From positions 1,614,501-1,678,500 of the forward strand of contig NC_134084.1 in assembly GCF_000715075.1 (NCBI RefSeq): a stretch of DNA of 64,000 nt, read 5' to 3'. This stretch comes from Nicotiana tabacum. Taxonomy: Eukaryota; Streptophyta; Magnoliopsida; Solanales; Solanaceae. The notes beneath the pieces were generated by a model that was not told the origin of the DNA, ran no database searches, and saw nothing but the letters and a program-made list of their open reading frames with translations. The position numbers and the translations under genes are program-made. This document shows, in pieces, positions 35,627-47,557 of the stretch; position 1 is the stretch's first letter, and the number at the start of each line of letters is the position of its first letter.

Positions 35627-35780
35627 GTGGAGCTAGGATTTCAAGCTTATGGGTTCGTGATTTTAGTCGTTTTAAGTTACTGAGTTCTAAATTAATAATT
35701 TATACATATTCAATAAATTTTTCTAAAACAAATACATGATTCGAATCAAAGCTATTGGGTTCGGCAGGACCGAATATTGA
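35627..35780. mobile_element. hAT-like MITE (family A)
   Basis: It contains ggagctaggatttcaagctt, then tatgggttcg, then ctgagttctaaattaataat, and near its end ctattgggttcggcaggacc. The order matches copies at 36695 and 51306. Terminal bases are worn. Confidence 0.55.
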
Positions 35781-35789
35781 AGAAAACAT

Positions 35790-36690
35790 AAACCTGAATA
35801 ATAGAAGGATGATGATGGGGAGTAAATTCAGAAGACGAATATTTGTTATAAACATAAACAATTAATATTGCCCGTATTATTTATGTATACATATTGATCA
35901 ATGATCACTCATAAACGATTACCTCTAGGCAACAAATGAATGGAAAAAAAAAAAAAAACTCCATATATATTGTTATAATATATGTCAACTTTGTAGCTGG
36001 GATATTCTCTCTTTTTTTATGCTAAATTATTGTATACTTGATCTGTTTTAATTATTATGACTTAATTTTCCTGAGTATAGAGTTTAAGAAAGAAAAAGAA
36101 GATTGTGAAAGTACTTGTGATGTTAAATATGTCGGATTATTTGTGCAGTTGTAAGATTTTTGAAATTTGTGATTTTAAATATGTCATAGTATTTGTGTGG
36201 CTGTAAAAACTTGTCATTAAAGGTGTGTATTCGTTGTGTTTGGCTTAAATGTTTTGGAAAATATTTTCCTCCAATTGGAGAAAAATATTTTCCTTGTCAA
36301 GAGAAGGGAAAACATTTTCCAAAACTCTTTCTCAACCTTTCCCACCCTCACCAACCCACCAACCCCACGCCTACACACCCCACCCCCTCTCCAAAAAGAC
36401 ATTCTTTTTTTTTTCTTTTCAAATTTCAGTTTTTTTTTCGTCACCATCCACCCTGCTACCTTCGCAGCAAAAATAATTATTTTTTTTACTGTTTTTTTTT
36501 TTTGTAATTTCAAATTTCTATTTTTTTATTTTTCTGCAATCCCCCCTGCTCCGCCGCACAATTTTTTTCTTTTGTAATTTCAAATTTTTATTTTTTCACT
36601 TTTCTTTACCCCCTGCACCCCGCCCTCCCCAAGAATTTTTTTAAATATATTTTCAATTTTAATTTTTTCATCTTTCGATTTACATGTTCG
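35790..36690. other. Repeat-derived low-complexity DNA
   Basis: A Stowaway-like piece lies at about 36030-36225. A palindromic ggaaaatattttcc pair sits at about 36255-36320. Pyrimidine-rich tracts with two copies of tttgtaatttcaaattt occur at about 36500 and 36573. Long open frames on both strands here are caused by base composition. Confidence 0.5.
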
Positions 36691-36694
36691 GAAT

Positions 36695-36864
36695 TTTACA
36701 AGTTCCAAAGTTCTAAGTTCGAAGTTTATGTGTTTGGAAATTTACGGGTTTAGAAATTATAAAGTTTATACATATTTAATGAATTTTTCAAAATAACTAC
36801 ATGGATTGGACTAAACCGACTGAGTTCGACCGAACCCGCAGTCAATGAGCTAGCTCCGCCCCTG
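36695..36864. mobile_element. hAT-like MITE (family A)
   Basis: It contains ttacgggtttagaaattata, aaccgactgagttcgaccga and ends gctagctccgcccctg. It abuts the LINE remnant at 36865. Confidence 0.5.
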
Positions 36865-37130
36865 TTGCTAGCCAGCCTAGCATGGAGAGTATTCCAATCT
36901 CCTCAATCTCTCTGGGCTAAGATTTTAATCCAAAAATACTTAAATGTGTCTACAACAACAAATCATCGCAAACCTGGCGCAATATCCATACAGCATGGCA
37001 ATATTGCCAACTTGGGTTACAATGGAAGATAGGCACATTTACGGTTAATTCTATGTATAGGGCCTTCGACGACAAAGTTATTGACACTGTAAACAATTTC
37101 AACATATTCCAATGGATATGGAAACTACCA

Positions 37131-38035
37131 TAATGTTCTAAACGTTAATACCACACAAGCGGGTGATTTGTGTGGTATCCAATTTTTCAATCTAGAAGAA
37201 CCTGGTTCTTCTAGGTGTTCTAACTGCTACTGTTGCAGAATTAAAAGTACAGAAAATAAAGAACACAGAGATTTTTATGTGGAAAACATCTGGCTCAAAA
37301 GGTGAAAAAATCACGACCTACTACTCAGTAGGATTTTCCCAAACATCCACTAAAATCACTGAGCCAAAACAGCATTTACAAAACTCTTTGTAAACCTAAG
37401 GATTAACTCTAATCCCTGTGTAGCATACAGCCTCAACTGTTGCGAAACCTTCAAGTTAGCATATAACTTGAACCTTGAAATGCTTCTATGAAAGCTGAAA
37501 AGGTACAACTTTAAACCACATACTACAATTGAACTAGAATAAGAATAAACACAATGGAACTGGTTCTTCTATCTCGTTCAAGTAGCTTCAGGTTTGCACA
37601 CTTGAATTACACACGAACTGCTTGCAAAAAGCATTGCTATTTTGCTCCCTATTCACGTTTAACTTCTGCGTATGTGCAACACCTGTAAAAGAGAACAATC
37701 ACTGTTATTTAATGAGTTAGTAATCAGAGTTTGATTGAGACTCAATTGCTGATCTTCCATCGAAGTTGAGTCCTTGTTCAATACAAACTCCAACCTTATC
37801 ATTTATCCGGATTGTGTGATTGTGTCCTCTTCCCATAAGGAGACTTTCTCTCCTCATCCAATATGTAAACTTTTCAATCAGTTCAGGAGATATTGCTACT
37901 TGATTACTGAGACTTATCTCATTCACGTGTATACTATATTTCTAGGTTGATAAATACTAAGCCTCACATGATGAACCGGTCCATGACTGAGTTCATTTGT
38001 CATTCTTCAAAACTTCACCTGAACTTGGGCCAATA
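37131..38035 (-). repeat. 3' LTR of the Sirevirus-type element
   Basis: On the + strand it starts taatgttctaaacg (tgatgttct in the other copies, one G-to-A change) and ends gggccaata, where the other LTR has gggccaaca. It is about 905 bp long. Confidence 0.88.
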
Positions 38036-38049
38036 AATTCCTCCTTTTT
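38036..38049 (-). other. Polypurine tract of the Sirevirus-type element
   Basis: The coding strand reads AAAAAGGAGGAATT directly before the 3' LTR. Confidence 0.75.
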
Positions 38050-38529
38050 GATGATGACAAACTCGTGTGCTTTTACTAATCAAAGAACCTGTAGGAACTC
38101 AGCTTGACCATCAACACATTAACTTAGAATTTTAACTTATAATCAAGAACCAGATTTAATTAGGTTATAAATATCACATTATTCAGAATAAAGAGTAAAA
38201 CACAATATCTCTTCCCCCTTTTGGCATCATCGAAAAGTTGCATGCATTGTGAATCCCAGATTTTAGTAATTACTCATGGCCACTTGGGCAACTGCAAGTG
38301 AAAACATGGATGAAATCATCAATAATCAACAAACATATTCAAACTATTAAGAGAAAAATCTTCATAGAATAAGAGAAACATCAGCTGTTATTGATAAGAT
38401 ATGTTTCCATCAACAAACCACAAAAAGAAAGAAAAACTTCCAAAGCATGAGCAAAAAAACGAAAAAGTCCCTAATCTGGTTCACTGGGGGGGGGTACTAG
38501 TTTGGTTCAGAAGACAACAACTGGACATC

Positions 38530-40610
38530 CTAAGGCTTGGAGGAACTAGAGGGCTGGGTTTGGAAAAGGTTGAGCATATTCTGAAGCATCCCATAACTCT
38601 TCTCCTTTTCTTTTGCTAGCTCAGTTCTAAGGCCATCTTTTTCAGTTTCCAGTTCAGCTACACGAGCCTGGAGTCGAGCAATTTCAGCATCCTTAGATCC
38701 ACACTCTTGAACCAAAGCCCTAACCTTGCTGTTCACAGGTGTCTTCAGGGATGAACCAGGATCAACTGGGGTGGCATTGACTGGATAGTCACAAGCCAGA
38801 AGAGTCTTGACGCCAAAATGTTCCTTGCTTGATGCCATCTCCCATTTCTTCAAAGGCATATTCAGCCTATCCAGAACAGTAGTCAATATGAACCCATATG
38901 GGGTGGCATGAGCCTTGGAGCCATTTATGACTCTGTCCAGTAATTTGACAATAAAGACATGCCAATTTATCTGCATTCCTCTCACAAGGCACTCCATAAG
39001 AACCAGGTCCATGTAGTTGGCAGTGTGTCTTCTCTCATGTTTGGGCAGCAAGCACTTGTTAACAAATTCAAACAAGAACCTGTGCTTAGGCCTCATCTCA
39101 CTTTTCTACACAAATCTGGCTTCAGACATATCTTCAGCAGTTGCAGCATCACAAAAATTCCTAGTGATTTGAAGAGCAGTAGGGAGAGAATCTAGACATG
39201 ACCACATTTGCCTTGTATAATCATCATACCCCTCACTACGTATGTCTAGAATCTTACCCAATTTGAGTGCATCAAACTGCACCCTTACTCTTTTCACTAT
39301 ACTGGTGACTACCCCATTATTCACTACGGCATTGGCCATAAACTCAATCAATTCTTTCCTAGCCAGCCTCTCATCCATTTCAAGGACCATGTCCTTCTAA
39401 CCTTGTGCAGCTAGGGCATCCACCAGTCTTCTCATTCCTGGCTCATCCAGGTCTCTCAACAATCTTCCTTTCAAAAGACTTCTTCTGCCATAGATAGCAA
39501 ACCTATCTTGTTCCTTTTCAGATTCCTCTTCTTTTTCTTCCTTAGTAATTTTTACCTACTTACCTTTCACTACAGATCTGGTTCTTTTGGCTAAAGAGGG
39601 TTCATCAGATACAGGTTCAGAGGAAGACTTCTTGGAAGAAGCCTTGGCCCTTTTTGGTTTGGGTGTAGGAACCTCCGCAGTTGTTCCCCTTTCTTGATGG
39701 ACCAGTTCAATCTCCTCTTCTTCTTCTTCTTCTTCTTCTGCAACATCAGAACTCTCCACAGCCTTTGCTTTTCCCTTCTCCTTATTTTTCTTCTTGCTTT
39801 CTTCCAGAGCTTTCTGTAACTCAGCTTCACTTTGTCTGACCCTGCTTCTAGTGACTCTTCCCTTAGGTACTGAAGGTACAGTAGGTTTTGGGGATGACAT
39901 TTTGCTTTTCTTTGTTGGCTTGGAAGCAGTTGGAGCCTTTTGTGTGGAAGCTTTACGCTTCTTTGGATCATAACTGGCCTCAACTCTCTTCAGAAGATCA
40001 GCCAGTGTTTCCTCAACAGATGAACTAGGTTCATCTTGTTGCTTGCTTAGATGCACAAGCCCTTCAGCCGCCTCCCCAGAACCACTTCCCCCTGACTTGT
40101 TGCCACCTTCTTCAACACCTCCATAGATAACCAGAACTTTTTCTTTCCTATTTCCCCTCTCATCACCACTTGCTCCCTCTTTCTCTTTTTCTTTCTTTTT
40201 ACCTCCACTTCTACTAGATTCAGCCCCCTTTACATCTTTGACAGGACCAACCAAGACAAACTTATTTTCTACATTTTCAACCACAGTAGAGAGTACCACA
40301 CAAGAACTTACCTCACCAGGGGTTTCTTGAATTTTGGCAGTGTCAGAAGGCCCATGTTTTTCTCCTTCGCTAGCAGAAATAAAAGCTTCAAACTTGGAGC
40401 TTGAGTCAGATTCTTAAGTAGGACTTTCCTTCCTCTGGCTAGCCTTCAATTTCTCATTTAGAACTTTTCTTAGAGCTCCAGAAGCTACAATTTTTCTGAC
40501 CAACATTTTCTGCCTACGAAACCTAGGTTTTGGGGTTTCACTAGGGGGTGTAGATGAGGATGTATTCGAATGGGATACTGGTGGGGGTGCCAGGATTATC
40601 TTGGGGGTTA
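38530..40610 (-). pseudogene. Post-pol env-like ORF of the Sirevirus-type element
   Basis: Downstream of RT/RNase H, one reading frame from about 40299 to 38530 is broken by in-frame stops near 39556 and 39106. Upstream, a start-like MTNPQDNPGTPTSIPFEYI (about 40610) needs a frameshift to join. The N-terminal part is Lys/Glu/Ser-rich and low-complexity, including an acidic run near 39725. The middle has a conserved block of the type found in plant retroelement extra ORFs (HATPYGFILTTVLDRLNMPL). The C-terminal part (VAELETEKDGLRTELAKEKE) looks like a coiled coil. Sireviruses often carry an env-like ORF here (lineage knowledge). Its function is unknown and no clear transmembrane segment was seen. 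Confidence 0.72.
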
Positions 40611-41238
40611 GTCATGGTGGATTGTTTCTTAAGAAACATTTGGGAATTTTGGAGAGAAGAAGGCCGATCAGAACTTGAGAAGAGTTTTGACGGTTATGGA
40701 CTAATGAAGAAGAGGTGTGGCGTGTATTTAAAGATGATTATACTTAAATGCAGTAACGAAAGCTTTTTCAAAGGTCAATTAGAAGTTTAATCAAGATGTA
40801 ATTTCGGTCTCTTAGTGATTATTAGGCATCGCTAGATTTTAGGCAAAAATCCCGATTTTTAGAGTTATAGGGGAACGAAACTGGTTCAATGCTCAACGGA
40901 TAGAATTTATGGGAATTTGATGAATGTAGGACTTCTGCTCATGATTGGAAAAATGATCTTTCTAATTGTGCAGAGTATAGAAAACATACCTGAGCTTTTC
41001 ATATGAACACATACTGATGAACCAGGTTCTTTATATAGAACTCTCTTGAACATGCCTCAAATGCCAAAATAGAAGAAACTTTGTAAGAGATCAGTGAGTC
41101 ATACACATGTCACAGGAGTATACTAATTAAAGTATGAAACTGAGTAAGAATTGATCTAGATATTTACACAAAGTTAGAACTCCTAACCAAAAATATATTT
41201 TTCCTTTTTTTCCCATTGTGCATTCTGAACTGGACCTA

Positions 41239-42893
41239 TTAGGTGATCTTAATCATCCCTAACTCCAACCTGTTCCTCTCAAAGTTTTCTCTACTCAGTG
41301 CTTTAGTAAAGATGTCAGCTATTTGTTTATCAGTAGCACAGAATTCTATTGAAATCAATCCTTTCTCATAGTTATCTCTTAAGAAGTGGTGTCTAACATC
41401 TATGTGCTTAGTCCTCTTATGATGAACATGGTTCTTTGTCATACTTATAGCACTAGTGTTATCACAGAATATAGGAATGACATCGCACTTCAATTCCAAA
41501 ATCTACCAGTTGTCATCCATAACAATTGAGCACAATAGGAAGCAGCATCAATATACTCAGCTTCAGCAATAGATAGGGCCACATAATTTTATTTTTTGGT
41601 ATCCCATGACACAAGACATGAACCAAGAAAATGTGCCGTACCTGAGGTGCTTTTCCTATCCACTAAGAAACCTGCATAATCAGCATCAGCATATCCAACT
41701 AGATCAAAATTACTACATTTAGGATACCAGAGACACAAATCAGTGGTGCCTTTCAGATATCTTAGTGTCCTTTTTACCGCAGTCAAGTGGGACTCTTTTG
41801 GATTTGCTTGAAAATGAGCACAAAGACCTACACTGAAAACGATGTCAGGTCTGCTTGTAGTAAGATACAAGAGTGAACCAATCATACCCCTATACAACTT
41901 TTGATCGACTGATGAACTAGGTTTATCAATATCTAATTTGGTGGAAATTGCAATGGGTGTGTCTATTTCTTTAGATTCCTCCATTTTAAACTTTTTGATT
42001 AGATCTTTTGTATACTTCTGCTGATGGATCATGGTTCCATTTGGACTTTGTTTGATCTGCAAGCCTAAAAAGAAGTTAAGCTCATCCATCATGCTCATTT
42101 CAAACTCACTGCCCATTAGTTTTGCAAAGTCCTTACTCAGCCTATCAGTGGTAGCCCCAAATATGATGTCATCTACATATATTTGCACAAAAAGGAGATC
42201 TTTACCTTTTTCCCTTAAAAATAAGGTACTGTCAATTTTACCTCTTTTGTAACCGTGCTCCAGTAGGAATTTGGATAGTCGTTCATACCAAGCTCTTGGG
42301 GCCTGCTTGAGCCCATAGAGAGACTTGTCTAACTTGTACACATGCTCAGGACATTCCTTGCTCTCAAACCCTGGAGGTTGTTTCACAAACACTTCTTCCT
42401 TTATGTAGCCATTCAGGAAGGCACTTTTGACATCCATCTGATGAAGAGTGAATTCCATGTGTGCTGCAAAGGCTATGAGGAGTCTGATTGCCTCTAGTCT
42501 TGCAACTGGAGAAAATGTCTCATCATAGTCTATGCCCTCCTCTTGGCTGTATCCTTGTACCACCAGTCTTGTTTTGTTTCTTGTAACTGTTCCATCTTCA
42601 TCAAGTTTGTTTTTGAAGACCCATTTTGTACCAATGACTGATCTGTCCTTGGGTCTCGGAACTAGATGCCAAACTTGACTTCTTTCAAATTGGTTGAGTT
42701 CATCTTGCATTGCATTCACCCAATCTGCATCCTGCAAAGCCTCAACAATATTTTTAGGTTCAATAAGAGATAGGAAAGCATCAAAAGCACACAGATTCTT
42801 TAGCTGTGATCTAGTTTTGACTCCAGATATTGGATCAGTAATAATGTTCTCAATGGGATGAGAACTTTGATACTTGTGAGGTTTCACAACCAA
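41239..42893 (-). pseudogene. Sirevirus-type reverse transcriptase and RNase H
   Basis: A long frame from 42893 to 41589 holds GTKWVFKNKLDEDGTVTRNK, RLVVQGYSQEEGIDYDETFS, MDVKSAFLNGYIKEEVFVKQ, DKSLYGLKQAPRAWYERLSK and the catalytic YVDDIIFGAT (about residue 242). RNase H begins with YADADYAGFLVDRKSTSGT. The frame shifts or stops near 41585 and resumes to end at 41239 with FCDNTSAISMTKNHVHHKR and HIDVRHHFLRDNYEKGLISI. RT copies the RNA genome and RNase H removes it. Only the RNase H segment is clearly broken. Confidence 0.9.
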
Positions 42894-42923
42894 CTGGTTT
42901 CTGCTAGATGTCTCTCCTATGTT

Positions 42924-43901
42924 CTATTGCTGAGGAACAGGTTCATGAACAAGTTCCTCTAGGGGGTTTGATTCAATTTCTCCTTGATTAGTTCCCCCTG
43001 TCAGGTTGCCCTGATTTGAAGGACATGTTCCATCACCAGTTCCTTCTTTTGATGCCACTTTGACTTGTGCTGGGGATTCAGTCAATTCCTTTACCAATCT
43101 AATGGCTTCATCTTCATGTTCCTGTCTCTCAGAAAGAATGTTAGTTTCATCAAATACTACATGTACACTTTCTTCTACACACAGAGTTCTTTTATTAAAC
43201 ACTTTATATGCTTTGCTATGTGAAGAATATCCCAAGAATACTCCTTCATCACTTCTGGGATCAAACTTACCTAGGGAGTCTTTTCCATTATTGTGCACAT
43301 AGCACTTGCAACCAAATGCCCTAAGATAGGATATGTTTGGTTTTCTCCCTTTAAGTAACTCATATGGAGTCTTCTCTACCAGAGGTCTGGTCATGCATCT
43401 ATTGATTATGTAACATGCAGTATTTACGGCCTCTGCCCAGAAGCTGTGGGGCAATTTACTAGAAAGCAGTATGGTTCTAGCCATGTCCTCCAGAGTTCTA
43501 TTCTTCTTTTCAACTACTCCATTTTGTTGAGGGGTCCTAGGGGCAGAGAAATTATGATCTATACCATTTTCATCACAAAATTTAGCAAACTTGGAATTTT
43601 CAAATTCAGTTCTATGATCAGACCTAATGGATGCAAGTTGATTTTCTAATTGTTTCTTAGTTTTTCTAACAAATGCAATAAACATGTCGAATGCTTCATT
43701 TTCGGAGTTTAGAAATAGAACCCAGGTAAATCTAGAATAATCGTTGACAAGCACCATTACATATTTCTTTCCACCTCTGCTCATGGTTCTCATTGGACCA
43801 CATAGATCCATATGGACCAGTTCCAACGACTTGGTTGTACTTACCATTTTCTTGCTTTTGAAGGATGATCTTACCTGCTTCCCCTTGCACATGCCTCTCA
43901 A
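42924..43901 (-). pseudogene. Sirevirus-type integrase
   Basis: The frame carries the integrase core with LELVHMDLCGPMRTMSRGGK (first catalytic Asp), IRSDHRTEFEN (second Asp) and [20 protein letters not shown] (Glu), a full D,D35E set. Further on come YLRAFGCKCYVHN and EGVFLGYSSHSKAYKVFN, the usual C-terminal copia block. The N-terminal HHCC block is separated by stops near 43905-43935. Integrase would join element ends to host DNA with a 5-bp duplication, as seen here. Confidence 0.88.
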
Positions 43902-44101
43902 ACTTTGTCTTCCTTGAACTTGATATTAGGTAACCCTATCACCAAGTCTTTAGAGACTAATTTGTTTAGCTGATTTAGACTTGCATGACCAAGTCTTTTG
44001 CACCACAAGCGGGGATCATTAACCAACACACTTAAGCAAGTGAGTTCATTTTCTGAGAGAGTAGACAAATCTACAATGTAAATATTGTTAACTCTTTTTC
44101 C

Positions 44102-44419
44102 CTACAAAACAATCTTGTCAGTGGTAAGGTTAATCACAAAGCATTTGGTAGAGGTAAAAGCTACAAGATTACCTCTGTCACACAATTGTGACACACTTAT
44201 TAGGCTATATTTCAAGCCATCTATCAGGTAGACATTCTCTATGGAATGAGAATCTGTTTTGCCTACCTTTCCAACCCCAATGATCTCACCTTTCTTTCTA
44301 TTACCAAATGAGACATTACCTCCTTTTAAGTCCTCAAGTGAAAGGAACCGGTCCTTGTTCCTTGTCATATGTTTTGAGTAGCCACTATCCATATACCATA
44401 TTTGGCTCATCCCTTTCAC
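44102..44419 (-). pseudogene. Sirevirus-type protease and GAG-pre-integrase start
   Basis: It contains IWYMDSGYSKHMTRNKDRFL, the copia aspartic protease motif with its Asp kept (DSG). KYSLISVSQLCDRG follows, leading to the pre-integrase region. A stop follows at the lower end, and the frame to gag is broken near 44541. Confidence 0.85.
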
Positions 44420-44540
44420 TTGGACCTACAAAAAGAAATCAGGGGTTAGTCTTAGGAACCCAAACTAGTTTGGGTCCCTTTCTATAGGCCAAAGGATGAA
44501 TCAGATTCCTTCTTGCCCACCCAGGCAACTTGTTTTTCTC

Positions 44541-46243
44541 TTAAACAAAGACTTTGTTCTTTTGACTGGCCTTTTCTTTTGCATTATATTCATTTTTGTA
44601 ATGGCCAGCCTTGCCACAGTGTGTGTAGATTTTATTTTTAGGAAGAGTGAGGTACTTGCTTCTAGAGTCCCATTTTGGAGCTTGAGTCCCATAGCCAAGT
44701 CCTCTTTTGTTGCTACTGTGATGCTCTTGTAGCCAAGAGAGTGCATCAGAAGCCTTGTTCCACTTGCAGGTTCTGTCTAGTTCATGTTTCACCTTTCCTA
44801 GATCTTTCTTCAGGACTTTGATGAGTTCATCTTTCTTATACAATTCATCTTTCATTTTTCCCAAGTTTTCTTCTAGAGTGAGATATGTGTGATCAGCTTT
44901 CTTCTTTCCTGTTCCTAGTTTCAGTTTTAAGTTTTCAGACCTAAGTTCTAGGACACTGTTATCAAGTTCAAGAAATTGGTTCTTCAACTCAGCATTTGTG
45001 TTATCACTCTTATTAGCCCTAGACTCTAGACTTTTGCATTTTGCTTTTAGGATCACACATTCCCTACACAGAACTTCTTTCTCATTGTTAATTATCTCAG
45101 ACTTATCAATGAAGTCTAGTAGTAGCTCAGCCAATTTTTCTTTAGACAAAAATTTAATCTTATTTTTGAGATGAAGGATACTTACCTCTTGTTCATCATC
45201 TGATTCTCCGATGGACATCAGTGCTTGCTCTTCTTCTGCTTCATCTTCCGAATCTTCATCTGAAGTTTCTCCCCAAGCAGCAACCATAGCCTTGGTTGAA
45301 CCTTTGTTATTTTTTGGTTGAACCTGTTCCTTCTTCCTGTTCTTTCGTTCAACCCTTTCTTTCTTCCACTCAATTTCCCATTGAGGGCAGTTTTTGATTA
45401 TGTGATCAGTCTTACCACACTTGTAGCAATCCTCATTGGTATGTTTCTCAGGAGCTCTTGACTTGTTCAAGGTTGTACCTCTTGAATAACCATTTCCTCT
45501 CATCAGGTACTTTTTGAATTCTCTAGTGATCATAGCCATCTCATCATCTTCCAGATCTGAACCTTCAGTAATTCTGAGAGCTAGGCTTCTCTCCTTCTTG
45601 GGTGTATCCATCTTCATGGTTTGCCTTCTCAGTTCATAAGCAGTAAGATTTCCAATCAGTTCATCCAGTCTGAGAGTAGCAATATTCTTGGATTCCTGAA
45701 TGGCCGTGATTTTGCTTTCCCATAAGACTGGCAGAACCCTTGTCAAGATTTTCTCAACCTTGTCTTCTTCAAGAATAATCCTTCCAAGGGACTTAAGTTC
45801 ATTTGTCAGTGTAGTGAACCTAGTATACATCTCTTGGATAGTTTCTCCTTCATTCATAGTAAAATTCTCATATTGAGAATACAACAGTGTTCCTCTGGAT
45901 CTTTTCACTTGAGGTGTTCCTTCATGAGCCACTTGCAAAGTGTCCCATTTCTCCTTGACAGTAGTACAACTTTGGATCCTACTTTACTCATCTGGACCTA
46001 GTCCATACACAAGACATTTTTTGGCCTTCGCATTTTTCTCCCACTTTTTTTAGGTCTTCAGCAGTGCTCCTCACTTTTCATTATAGTTGACAAAGGACCA
46101 TCAGTGACTATGTCCCAGAGTTCATAGTCTTCTCTTATGATGTGATCTTTCATCCTGTTCTTCCACCAAGAGTAGTACTATCCATTGAACAGTGGAGGCC
46201 TGGCAGTGGATTTCCCTTCCCAGTTCCCAGGTGGTGCACTCAT
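44541..46243 (-). pseudogene. Sirevirus-type gag
   Basis: The start is at about 46243 with MSAPPGNWEGKSTARPPLFN. It is followed by several stops and shifts in the first 100 codons (46200-45945). The frame is then open from 45938 to 44541. That frame has EGETIQEMYTRFTTLTNEL, the CCHC knuckle CYKCGKTDHIIKNC (about 45405), an acidic stretch, a long Glu/Lys/Leu-rich probable coiled coil (about 45150-44800) and a second, degenerate knuckle, THCGKAGHYKNEY. Extended coiled-coil gags are typical of Sireviruses. The 5' damage prevents normal translation. Confidence 0.85.
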
Positions 46244-46282
46244 GTTGATCTTTTCCTAAGGTGTTAGCCTCTTCAAGGATAA

Positions 46283-46297
46283 CCTGCTCTGATACCA
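46283..46297 (-). other. Primer-binding site (initiator tRNA-Met) of the Sirevirus-type element
   Basis: + strand cctgctctgatacca is the inverse of TGGTATCAGAGCAGG. Two bases (at) separate it from the first LTR-like start at 46300. Confidence 0.9.
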
Positions 46298-46299
46298 AT

Positions 46300-46513
46300 T
46301 GATGTTCTAAACGTCAATACCACACAAGAGGGGGGGGATGATTTGTGTGGTACCCAATTTTTCGATCTAGAAGAACCTGGTTCTTCTAGGTGTTCTAACT
46401 GCTACTATTGCGGAATTAAAAGTACAGAAAATAAAGAACACAGAGATTTTTACGTGAAAAATACCTGGCTCAAAAGGTGAAAAAATCACGACCTACTACT
46501 CAGTAGGATTTTC
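46300..46513 (-). repeat. Partial tandem duplication of the LTR end
   Basis: tgatgttctaaacg to cagtaggattttc repeats the first 214 bp (+ orientation) of the full LTR that starts again at 46523. The join taaaccaattga carries the accaattga piece normally lying between primer site and LTR, so that piece was duplicated too. Confidence 0.88.
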
Positions 46514-46522
46514 TAAACCAAT

Positions 46523-47441
46523 TGATGTTCTAAACGTTAATACCACACAAGAGGGGGGTGATTTGTATGGTACCCATTCGATCTAGAAGAACCTGGTTCT
46601 TCTAGGTGTTCTAACTGCTACTATTGCGGAATTAAAAGTATAGAAAATAAAGAACACAGAGATATTTACGTGAAAAATACCTGGCTCAAAAGGTGAAAAA
46701 ACCACGACCTACTACTCAGTAGAATTTTTCCAAACATCCACTAAAATCACTGAGCCAAAACAGCATTTATAAAACTCTTTATAAACCTAAGGATTAACTC
46801 TAATCCCTGTGTAGCACACAATCTCAACTGTTGCGACACCTTCAAGTTAGCCTATAACTTGAACACTCAAAGTACCTATTACAAATGCTTCTATGAAAGC
46901 TGAAAATGTACAACTTTAAACCACCTACTACAATTGAACTAGAATAAGAATAAACACAATGGAACTGGTTCTTCTATCTCATTCAAGTAGCTTCAGGTTT
47001 GCACACTTGAATTACACACGAACTGCTTGCAAAAAGCGTTACTATTTTGCTCTCTATTCACGTTTAACTTCTGCATATGTGTAATACCTGTAAAAGAGAA
47101 CAATCATTGTTATTTAATGAGTTAGTAATCAGAGTTTGATTGAGACTCAATTGCTGATCTTCCATCGAAGTTGAGTCCTTGTTCAATACAAACTCCAACC
47201 CTATCATTTATTTGGATTGTGTGATTGTGTCCTCTTCCCATAAGGAGACTTTCTCTCTTCATCCAATATGCAACCTTTTCAATCAATTCAGGAGATATTG
47301 CTGCTTGATTACTGAGACTTATCTCCTTCACGTGTATCTCACATGTCTAGGTTGATATCTACTATGCCTCACATGATGAACCTGGTCCATGACTGAGTTC
47401 ATTTGTTATTCTTCAAAACTTCACTTGAACTTGGGCCAACA
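46523..47441 (-). repeat. 5' LTR of the Sirevirus-type element
   Basis: About 919 bp from tgatgttctaaacgtta to gggccaaca (+ orientation), followed by the tacca target copy. It pairs with 37131-38035. Confidence 0.9.
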
Positions 47442-47557
47442 TACCAATTCATCCTAAAATAAAGCATTTTATTTGGTTGCTTAACCATAATAGATTGCCA
47501 ACACGTAAATTCCTACACATGTTACATATCATCAATGATGCCACTTCTTCTTCTTGC

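Larger units (their letters stand above)
37131..47441 (-). mobile_element. Ty1/copia Sirevirus-type retrotransposon with a post-pol ORF
   Basis: 10.3 kb, with boundaries fixed by an exact 5-bp duplication tacca at 37126-37130 and 47442-47446. On the minus strand the order is 5' LTR (46523-47441) with an extra partial LTR (46300-46513), primer site, gag, protease, integrase, RT/RNase H, an extra env-like ORF, polypurine tract and 3' LTR (37131-38035). The RT motif YVDDIIFGAT and the extra ORF after pol point to the Sirevirus (Maximus/SIRE) lineage. Several stops and frameshifts make it inactive. In the 210 bp compared by eye (37717-37926 against 47122-47331) the LTRs differ at nine positions. 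Confidence 0.93.

Noticed and set aside
36193..36577. Overlapping open frames of about 75-113 codons on both strands
   Set aside because: Pyrimidine-rich low-complexity DNA keeps all frames open. Translations are Phe/Pro/Lys-rich with no domain.
37717..37926. A 69-codon frame present in both LTRs of the Sirevirus-type element (also 47122-47331)
   Set aside because: The two copies differ at nine bases and about seven of these change the amino acid, which is what neutral drift gives. Its presence in both LTRs follows from LTR identity at insertion.
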